Of a DNA stretch of 64,000 nt, positions 52,599 through 62,074 are shown in pieces. The stretch covers positions 4,411,503 to 4,475,502 of the forward strand of contig NC_045143.1 of the NCBI RefSeq assembly GCF_008831285.2, given 5' to 3'. Positions within the stretch are counted from its first letter, which is position 1; every line of letters begins with the position of its first letter. The translations under genes were made by a program, and so were the position numbers. This DNA is from Nymphaea colorata. Its lineage: Eukaryota; Streptophyta; Magnoliopsida; Nymphaeales; Nymphaeaceae. Below the pieces are notes generated by a model, which was given only the letters and a program-made list of their open reading frames with translations, ran no database searches and was not told where the DNA came from.

Positions 52599-55416
52599 TA
52601 ATAAAACAAAATGCCCTTAATAAAGCAAAAAAAAAAGGTTTTTCAAAGAACCAAAACGAAATTATAAAAATATTAAAAGTCTAAAGATACATACTTTTAT
52701 TAAAACACGCAATTGAACTACAATGAAAGTGGTTTGGAGGGGACAAATATTGTGCACGCGTAACCAAGTACCTTCAGTTTCAAGGTGAATCGGCTCAACA
52801 TTTGGAATTTCGAATTAAGTGTGCATATCGCGCGAATGTTGCACACTGACATTTATAAATTTTCGTTTCCGAATTGAGAGGTTCATTTAAGCCATCTTCT
52901 TATGTTAATTTCTGATATAGGTGTTGTATAGCTATCATTTGCAGTTCAAGATTGAACTAAAGAAGTGTTGTCAACACAACCCCTAAGCCGACCAACTATG
53001 CTGTGCCTTCCCATGGATAGAATTTGGTGGGTAGCTGATAAAAGGGAAGATGAAAAAGACCCTTGTTCAAGTTTAATCTTTTGTTTGCCCTAAACTCCGT
53101 CTTGAAGAGGGTCGATACTATTTTTTTTTTTTTTTTGTATGCCTTGTTCTAGTAGTGGATCAGAATTAGTACGTTTCTAAACCACATAAATCCGTTTGTT
53201 CTTATATGTTAACTTCTCTTCAATTTTTCCCACGCCTCATCCTTAACATTTAACAATGTGCATGGAACTAAATAATTAGCAATGACGATTGCGGTTGAAC
53301 CAAGGTTCACCACGATTAGGGTTGAGCGAACAGCGGGAGCACTTATGGAAAGGTGTGGGTGGGGAAGAGGAGTGGGTCCCTCTATATCTCAGTGTTCAGA
53401 GACTTAGCTGACTCCATGATTAGAGAAGTTGAGAGCTTTGCGGGGTTTGGAGAGGCTGGCTTCCCTTCCTCTCCCATAGTTTGACCGCCATGAATCAAGA
53501 TGCAGTAAGTTGCAGAGAGAGAGAGAGAGAGTGGTCGTCCACTTTGGCTGTAATTGATGGAGGTGCACGAGGGGCCATTGGCCCATCTGTTCTGCTGCTC
53601 CCATCGATGGTCATGATGATCTTTCATCCATGATTTTTTCCCTGCCCTCTGTTTTCTCTCTTTACCAGTTCCTGCCGTCTTTGTTCATCATTCAACGTCT
53701 AACATCCTCCCCACATTTTTTGAGGGAGAAAAAAAGAAAGTCATCATCATCGTCGTCTTCTACGAGAAATCATCACCTTTTAGTTTTAACAATTCTACCG
53801 TCTATTGTGATGCTTTCTCAAAACATTTTGAAGAACATCGCCGTATTTTCACTCTGTTTCAGAGAGTGGCAGAACGTATATCGCAAGTGTTTCAAATAAT
53901 CGTAATGCTATTTGCATCGAATTTTGATAAACTTCTGGTTCTTTCCATCAAGAAATGAAATGCTCTTGTCTTTGCTGTTGATGGTCAACTTTCATCTAAA
54001 CAACTTCGTTTACATGCGTTTTTTGACCATCTTCTCGTACCCAAGAACCACGACCGAAAATGAAGCGACAATTCAGGAAGCAGATTAATATTCCAAGCTA
54101 GGGTTGCAATTTTTATCATCAGATATTTCTAGTTCATTATGATATCGAGGTAATATCTGTAGAAAAATCACAAAGGATTTTCAATCTGATCTGCGTTTCC
54201 TGGAGCAATAAACAGTTCTTTTCCCTTATTAGTTTCTTCAAAAACTATAATCTCTTGGGGAATCTGAAATTTATTTTCCACTAAGTTCTGATGGAAAGTT
54301 GCTCAAGAAAAGAAACTTTGCTTTGCTTTATTGGTCGCCATGCTGCAGCTTCACCACAAACAATAATGATTCCTGCATCAAAAAGGTGAGCAAGTACCAT
54401 CTCTCGAAAATCTTAATTATATTGTATTCCAATTTTCACTGTATCTTATGGATATCCCAACTTAAAAACAGCGAAGATAAACACTGTAGCCTCATTGGCT
54501 TATATCGTTCTAGCTTGGATACACTATTACAAATTCAAAGAGTGCATATCAGATCATGTCTTTCCCTTTTAGTGTTGTCTTCTTAAGTCTTGGTGGGCGG
54601 AGATCACTCTCAATTTCTAAAAGAAATTAAATGCAAACAAAAACTTTATTTACAGTATGAACTTGCGCTTTTCGTGTTAAAGTAGGTCAAGCTCAAGATT
54701 CCCAGCTATCTCTATCATTTAATCCCAACTTTCCTGAACAAAAGAGGAAATCTTGCCACATGCCCACGAGGCTTTTTAAACTTTCTAATTAGATGTTCAT
54801 CTGTAGTTTGTCACTTGACATAAAGCAATTGTAAGATCGAGTTGCTTACAGCGAAGTTAAAGCTGGGAGTGTACCATATGGTGATGCAATAAGTACATTC
54901 TATGGTTACTTACGATTTAAAAGACATCTGTTGAGATGTGACCTAAGAGAGCTATGATTTTACGACGTGAGAGAAAGATTTAATTAGTCACGGCATCTTC
55001 TTTTTCATTATGGCTAAGACTGCAACAAGACAAAGCTCTTATGCTCCCTATCGTTTAGCAGTCAATCTCTGAAAATTTCCCACCTCCTCCTGCAAAAATC
55101 ACCCCTTTTACCTTGCCTCCAAGGTTCAAGGCCGTGTTATTATAGAGGTCCTAATGCATATCAGCTAATACATTAGTCCACTCTAGTGACACGGAATGAT
55201 TATTATCCATGCTACTCAAAGAATTGTCCAGCCACCTCCAAGCTACTGACTTGAGCCAGTGCGCCAACTACCTCTGAGATATTAATTTAACATTTAATTT
55301 CAAAACGTTCTTATAATAATGAGAACATTAATTTTGGCTTTTGTCACTCAATCTAGATAAGCGTACAACTATATGGTAGCGAGGAAATCAGGGGCCGAGG
55401 CTGGCTATGAGATACC
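52599..55416. other. Intergenic DNA
   Basis: No gene recognised. A poly(T) run lies at 53121-53136 and (GA)n at 53515-53531. A weak tRNA-like SINE relic is at 52930-53030. Confidence 0.4.
52930..53030 (-). mobile_element. Possible tRNA-derived SINE relic
   Basis: On the minus strand GGCACAGCATAGTTGGTCGG is A-box-like, followed about 45 bases later by TTAGTTCAATCTTGAACTG, which is B-box-like. No body or tail similar to the other SINEs could be seen. Confidence 0.3.
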
Positions 55417-55759
55417 CTTAGGGATGTACAACAAGCAAGCTGAGCTCAAGCTCGGCCACCTTGAACTCAACTTGACTCACACACACAGTTTGGCTCAAGT
55501 TCAACTCAAGCTTTATGAGGTGGCCTCGAGTTCAACTCGCTTAACTGAATCTGAGCTTGAGTTCGACTCGTTTAAGCTTGTGTCCCTTAATATATATTTT
55601 ATGCTTTAAATGAGTCCAATCGAGTTTAGTTGAGTCGAGTTCATCCAACTTGAACTCAACTCGTTTTCAAACTCAAGCTATCAGTTATGCTCGAACTCAA
55701 CTCAGTTAACTTACAAGTTGAGCTCGAGTGGAGTCCAAGTAGGCTCGTTGAACATTCCT
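55417..55759. mobile_element. MITE rich in GAGCTCGAGT/AACTCAACTCG motifs
   Basis: This 343-base non-coding element is flanked by AGATACC at 55410-55416 and 55760-55766. Its ends are inverted: TTAGGGATGTACAACAAGC at the left and, read back from the right, TAGGAATGTTCAACGAGCC. The interior consists of degenerate GAACTCAACTCG-type repeats in both directions. The 7-8-base flanking repeat suggests a hAT-like origin, but the superfamily is not proven. Confidence 0.65.
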
Positions 55760-55766
55760 AGATACC

Positions 55767-56862
55767 ATGGGTCAATGGCCCTAAAACTCCATCCCACTAA
55801 CTTATGCATTCCCTAAAAATTGACCAAAAATCAAGAGTTGAAGAAATGGAAATGCCTAGTAAACTAGAGTATGGTGGTGACAAAACATGGATGATTGACC
55901 AAAGTTTATAATTGAACCCAAGAAGGACATCATAAAAATATCACGTGAAGGGAAAAACTTTGACACCCTTTTGGATTTCAAACTCCTCGCTTTTGGAACT
56001 CATCATTTCAAGTTTTTGTTTGGAAAACAAGTTGCGTAGTAGTAATTTCATGCTTTTAGCCTTCTTTCTAATAACTTTGAAATCATTTTTTCCTGTAACA
56101 TGCATCTATTTGAATTTGTAAGTCGCCTAGATGTAAACCATACACAAGGCACTCTGACCCAACAGGCATCAGGCATAGAAAAAGAAGGGGAAGGGTTGCT
56201 TTGGCTGTCTTAAAAAAATAAGCCCAATTTATGAGTTAATTTGAAGAAGAGGTTACCCCACCACTTGAAGTGAGCCAGAACTCCCTCATTCTCTAGGGTT
56301 ATGGGTTGCGTCTGGGACTTGAGGGAGGGTATGATGCACCCTTCAGTTTAAGTGTCATGATCTCACCTTTTACGACTTAAGAGTGCCGTGATCTTACCTT
56401 TTATGGCTCAGGAGAACTGAGTAGGCTCTTTTCAGAAGTGCCTTCTACATGATTATCGATTCGACTAGCAATGTTATGCCCTTTAAGGTTTTCGAGAAGC
56501 CTCAAATTAGTTAGCCTTATCCTTTTTCAAGAATCCTTCACAAAGGATAAGACTAACCAATTAGTCGTGACTCATGAGTGGTTCCATCGCTTTTTCCAGC
56601 CTTAAAATTACGTAGTCGAGCAATCATTCTTGCCCTCTTTCTTTTCTCTATAAGCAAGATGTTCGTATTTAATCATTCTTTATCATTGCACACCTCAAGG
56701 CTTTGCTGAAAAAGATTGCTTCTTTTTAGCTTGCAGCCTTTTCTTTTCATCTTTCTTCTCATCTAGTTTTCAGCATGCACAAGTACACTTCATTTTTGTT
56801 GAGAAATTCATAAATGAAGAGATCAGTACCGTCGGTGGACTACAAAAATGACATGCGTTACC
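55767..56862. other. Intergenic DNA
   Basis: No gene recognised. The repeated phrases at 56345-56410 (GTCATGATCTCACCTTTTA and GCCGTGATCTTACCTTTTA) form a short imperfect tandem repeat of about 50 bases. Confidence 0.4.
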
Positions 56863-58970
56863 AGGGTTGGGGCCAGATACTTCTAGCTAAGGGGCACTAA
56901 ACATATAATGAATAAAAAACTTACAAGTTAAAATAACTATAATTTTAAAAACAATGCAAACATCCAAAACTATACACAAATTTACAGTTGGCTTCAAAAA
57001 GTAAATAAAATAACTATAGTTCTATATAGATTTACAATTCGCCCAAAAAAAAAATCAAATAACTATAGTTCTGCACATATTTAAAATTGACCCCCAAAAC
57101 AAACAACTATAATTATGTAAAGATGTACAATTAGCTATAGTGATGTACAGATTTATAATTGGACCTCAAAAAGCTAAACAAATAACTATAATTGTGAACA
57201 AGTTCACATTCTTCCTTATCAGCTTTTCATATTATGGAAACAAAGCATGATTGCTTCATCAGTTATGTTGTCGCATTCTTCGCAATGTAAGTAATCAAAG
57301 CATCACTGACTCAGTCGTCTCTCATTTTGTTATGAAGTTGAGTTTTCATATTGTTCATGATTTTGAAATGTTTTTTCAACACTTATTATTGTAACTGGTA
57401 AAGTTAGCTCCAACTTGATTAACAAATACACTAGAGAAAATAGTATGCTCTTTCTGAATGTCACCATCATTTTTACAAGTTCTGTCAAAGAATTTAAACT
57501 TAAAAACTCCATATAGGTCTTCATATCTTTAATATATACTTCTAATTGGCTTCTAAGTCTTTCCAATTATACTCTATGAAAGTCTTTAGAATAGAACTCA
57601 ACATGATGAATTAGTTTATCTATATTCAAAGAAAAAAAAAGTTCGGGCTCAAACATGCCACTGAAAGGAAAAGCTCTAGATTTACCTTAATGGAATGATT
57701 ATTTAGCTCTTGAAGTTGCATATCAATAATAGCACAGAACACCTTAACATGATAATGATGCAAACAAGTCATCTTTTCAGTTGTATGCCTTGGTCGTCCT
57801 TGAGGCGTATATATCTCGTCTGAATTGGGCATTGAAATATCAAATTTGTTGCAAAATATAGATATTTTGTTTATAAGAGAGTCCCAACAATCTTCCCTAA
57901 GATCTTAAAGACATCATTTCGTTGTAACAACTAAATTCATAGCATTCACAATATATTGATATTATTGTTGAAGTGCTTGTGAAAGTGTTTCATTTATCCC
58001 CAAATTTTATTCATCACATGCAAGCTAAAGACAACATCGAAATCTTGCAATCGACATAGCATGGTAACTAGCTCAATTCTTCTTGTGTTCTCTATAATAA
58101 ACTCCAATGCCTTAACCACATAAGGATACATGTCCATTAAACTAAGTGTAGTGTCATAGTGAGAGCCCCAACCAATATCATCAAGTCTTTTAAAACTCAT
58201 TTATTGTTTTAATTCTTGTCCTATTTCAAGTGCTTCAACCATTTTAATATATTTTGCTTCTTGAATAAGCATTGACCACTTGCATGAAGTAAAAAAAGAT
58301 AAGAAAAATAAAAAAAAATGGCAACGTGGCTAATGCATCAAAAAATAGTTTAAGTACCCAATGATTTTGTGCAACCACAACTCATGCTAGTTGGAGCTGA
58401 TGTGCAAAACAATGAATATAATATTCACATTTTTTGTTCATTTAATATAAAAGTCTTCAACTCATTAAATGTTATTCTCATATTGCTTGCTTTATGATAA
58501 TTTTTTCCATGCAAATGTGATAACCTTCATCCGTGCTTACAAAATATGGCACTTGTTTTGAGAACATGTACAATTGTAATAAATCATTCAACAATTTGAC
58601 CTTTTTCATTAACAAATCGTAAGACAATAGTCATTTGCTCTTTAGTTGATGCATATCGAGATTCGTCAAGTAAAAGAGAGAAAAAAGTGTCTCCAAGCTC
58701 CTTAATGATAGCATTTGTTGTTTGCAAAGAATAAGGTCTTACAACATCCTTTTGAATATCAAGAAATGTTATCTTGTTATTTTTTAGAGCATTTTTCAAT
58801 ACAATTTTTTAGAGCATTTTTCAATACAACTTTATCTACATCAGTGTTCACCTTTATCATGCCCTCAAAATATTGATCCTTGCCTTAATAAAAGTCTAGT
58901 CACATTAATAGTTGCCCAAAGATTGGTCTTATATGCACTTTTTTTGTTAATCAATCAACTTTTGAAACAT
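56863..58970 (-). mobile_element. hAT-superfamily transposase relic (ZMYM1-like/DUF4371 type)
   Basis: Read on the minus strand, broken frames follow the order of a plant TTF/ZMYM1-like hAT transposase. They are: KVVLKNALKNNKITFLDIQK and ETTNAIIKELGD-like sequence with LLLDESR and MTIVLRFVNEKG (58840-58584); VEALEIGQELKQ with WGSHYDTTLSL (58260-58000); a QGR.RHTTEKMTCLHHYHV block with DMQLQELNNHS (57820-57680); and the hAT dimerisation region LVYLLIKLELTLPVTIISVE (57450-57390), followed by ALI.YIAKN near 57290. Stops and frameshifts are frequent, and a 24-base tandem duplication occurs at 58790-58826. The left end CAGGGTTGGGGCCAGATAC at 56863 resembles hAT terminal sequence. The opposite terminus was not found, so the element is 5'-truncated or rearranged. 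It cannot encode an active enzyme. Confidence 0.85.
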
Positions 58971-60228
58971 GGCTTTTTTTGTTTCATCAAATTTTCACAT
59001 TTCATTTGTGCTACATCATATCATTTGTATATCATTTGTGCTACATTATGATGATTGTTGTGGCCTCCAACATATATATCAAATCTCTTCTTCTCTTTCC
59101 AATTATCAAATCCTTCAATTGCAAATCTCTCCTTCACATTTCATTCGGCAATATGTTTTATGCTTACTTGGACTGTACTTTCATTATACCAAGATTGATT
59201 GAATTTCACTTTTGACGATTTGGTTAGAACTCCTTTAGCTGCACCACAAATCTGACCATTACTTGGGTTTTGCTTCTTTTTGCTTAATTTTGCATGCCTC
59301 CTGTATAGCTTGTAACTTCAGATGCAATTTGAAACTCGAAATGACCACCCAACATTTTGATCAATTAGTTGTCGCTTCAAGCTCTCTAACATCAGACGAT
59401 GAGAATCAAGCTTCTTTTCAACGTCCCCTCACCAATATTGGAGTTCATGCATCTGAAAAATATTCAGTGAATGCAATAACATATCGTATGATTCCCGTGA
59501 CCGGGTCTGCCTTAGTGAGAGAGGTATTGCAGCTTGCCACTTGCCAATGTGGGGGAGCTAGCATTAAACTGAAGGAGTCTAGGAGAAATGCATATTTGTG
59601 GGTGCGAGTCTTTGTTCAGCCTTATAAGGGGCATTCTCAGCTTAGTTGGTCTACTTGATCTGCTCTTGAGGGATCATTCGATTTAACGGACTCATTCCCA
59701 TGTGAACCAATTTATTCTCAGCTTTGTTCAGCCTTATAAGAATGCGAACTGATCAGAATTGAACTCCTTCAACAGAAATTTCCTAAAACATGTCACACTT
59801 TGATTAACAAAAACATGAACTAGTACAGGAGGCAGACAGAAACATTCAAGAAGAACTTATACAAGCTTGTAAGCTGGTGTTATCAAATTAAGAGTTTGCC
59901 TAGCTAAGCTGCTTTTCCAAGGGAAATAGGAATGGATAAATACAGTAGTTAGGTTACATTAAGTTGCTAATTGCTTTCTAGATAAGTGCTTCCCTGCTAA
60001 CTGTCCTGCCACTTGCTTATAGGACACATAAGTTCCTCTCTTTTACTAGTTTTCTTCCTGTAGGAGTCGTGTTTTCGAGAACTTGAAGAAGTTTAACCAG
60101 TGCATACATATAAGAGATAAAAACCAGACAGTTAGTCAAAGACAAAAACCAGACCCTTTAATTTTTGCTAAAAATTATTTTAAATAGAATACAAACATCC
60201 TAATATATTTATAAAACTATTTTGATAC
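58971..60228. other. Intergenic DNA between transposon relic and pseudogene
   Basis: No gene recognised. ATCATATCATTTGTATATCATTTGTGCTACAT-like short repeats occur at 59005-59050. An open frame at 59263-59658 (+) matches no family known to me. Downstream exons of the SWIM-type pseudogene would be expected here on the minus strand and were not seen. Confidence 0.4.
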
Positions 60229-61072
60229 CTCATGCTTAGCAAAACTCCGTGTTATGACCCATGCAACTGGCAGTGCATGTTGTCCAGCATCAAACACCAG
60301 GAGCAAGTATAGAGGATACTGCAAGTAAAATCACCATTTTAAACATGATCCTCGTGGACAGATATGTGTCATCATGGTTGAAAAATGAAAGAGCATTGGA
60401 AAATATACCTTCAGCTTGCTAAACCCAAACGTGGAATCAACTGCTAGAAGGCTCTGCCTACCAAATCAAATCATTTGCTGCAGTTCCCATTCCGTTTGAA
60501 TTCCCAAAACAAAAGAATCAGTGCCTTAAGTAATTATCGAAAAAGAATATAGATTTCTTCTGACGGTCAACCCACATGTGAATACTGGATTCATCATCTA
60601 GATCAAGTTCATGAGTGGATCGCCTGATAACCACCTCTAATTTTCTGACATACTGTGAAGCAAGTTCGGCGTCATTCACATTACTGCTACAGTAGAGCTC
60701 AATGCCCTCAGTGTGCTTTTGAAAAAAATTCTCCTCAGGAATACCTAGATAAATCATAGACATTGTCTGTCGCTGAATTTCACTACCTACGTATGGGATA
60801 GCCTTTGCCTTAGGCCCAATAGCATCTCTATCTAGTGGCCTGTGGCAGATAGACCCATGTTTGTTAACATGCAACCGCTGCTTGTATATAATAAGTGCAA
60901 CTGATGGTCGTGCATACAGGCGATTCACTATAAAATTGCAAGTACAACCACACATTGACTGTGGTCTAGCAGCTCCTTTGCGGGTACTGAGTTGACACTT
61001 TCGACTGGGCCAAATATCTCCACCCTCTCCATAATCCCTCTCCATAATTTTCTGGGCCAAATGAGCACCAAT
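60229..61072 (-). pseudogene. Broken copy of a plant SWIM zinc-finger/MULE-derived family gene
   Basis: On the minus strand the segment encodes YWCSFGPENYGEGGDIWPSR, then GAARPQSMCGCTCNFIVNRL, RDAIGPKAKAIPYVGSEIQ, MSMIYLGIPEENFF and THELDLDDESSIHMWVDR, then FVLGIQTEWELQQMI and SLLAVDSTFGFSKLK. After a GT-AG intron (60408-60319) it encodes YPLYLLLVFDAGQHALPVAW and VITRSFAKHE (60318-60229). This is the middle of a plant SWIM-domain protein family related to Mutator transposases (At1g60560 type). Breaks: a 13-base tandem duplication at 61023-61048 shifts the frame inside NYGEG; a second shift and stop follow SIFF near 60517; and a TGA replaces an expected Arg codon after QQMI. The 5' exons, the rest of the transposase-like core and the SWIM finger are absent. 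A retained intron shows it arose by DNA duplication or decay in place, not retroposition. Confidence 0.9.
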
Positions 61073-61343
61073 AGCTTCAAATAAGGAGTAAAAGGAGTAA
61101 GATACAACCATATCTAAAAAGACTTGTACATTTCTATCGATCAGATCAGGAAACAGGTAAGAAAATCATTATTTGGGACTCACTGTTTATATTCCAAATA
61201 ATCATCACTTTGGAATTTCTTTAAGCTTACTAGAGCTCTTCTTCTGCCTCTCTCAAGGTGAAACCCAGTCGGATATTTCACATTTGAGCATTCCCCAAAG
61301 AGAACGTCATCAACTCATTAGGACGCGTTCTATAAACACTAGA

Positions 61344-62074
61344 TTAACCCCAGCTCTTTCTTCTGCCTTTGCATGCACAGGGCGGTGCATATCCCTATGC
61401 ATGGACAGGGCGGTGCATATAACCAGGTTCATATTTTTAACATGTCATGCACATGGACATGTTTACAATGTAAAGGTGCACAATATAAAGATGAACATGC
61501 TTGTGCATATAACTAGCTTCAGTATCTGTCTGAAGAGCAACAAAGAAGTGGTTACTTCAACGAAAGAGACACGGTGACAATACGAAACGGAAAAGGGTAA
61601 GAAGTGACTTGGAAAAGCTAGACTCAACTTTAGAGGTGGGGAGCACTGTAGCATGAGGAACCCATTGTTTAAGGGTTTACAAGAAGGAAAAAGAGCCACT
61701 CGCTTGTCCTGTTATTCTACTTAATACCACCCTCCAACTCGATCTTCTTCGCCGATCTCAAAAAGTTTAAAGAGATGGATTAATCAACTCTCAGCTCCCA
61801 TTGATAAAGCCGATCTTACAGAGAGAAACTGAAGATTTAAGTCTTGGATTTGGATGTAGGAAATTTCTTCTTTATTTACAGGGCAGACTGTCCGATCCGG
61901 ATCTCGAACAGTTTAAATTCTTGACCGGAATGATGATGAATATGAGATGCCATTCTACTTCCTAATAAGTATGACCCATCTTTTCTTTGCTTTATCCTTC
62001 GTCCCAAGAAGAATGGTATACGTGGAAAATCATGCTTTGCAAGACGCAAATAATCAAAGGCAGAAGAAAGAGCT
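61344..62074 (-). mobile_element. TIR element, copy 2 (both ends recognisable)
   Basis: A 731-base inverted counterpart of 51879-52598. The 29-base terminal sequence at 61344-61372 recurs inverted for its inner 20 bases at 62055-62074, so the element has terminal inverted repeats and its outermost right bases have changed. Near the left end a 28-base unit (GCATGCACAGGGCGGTGCAT) is tandemly repeated at 61372 and 61400; copy 1 has only one unit. No coding capacity was recognised and no target duplication was evident. Confidence 0.8.

Noticed and set aside
59263-59658. 131-codon open frame on the plus strand
   Set aside because: No known family and no supporting signals. It lies among transposon remnants.
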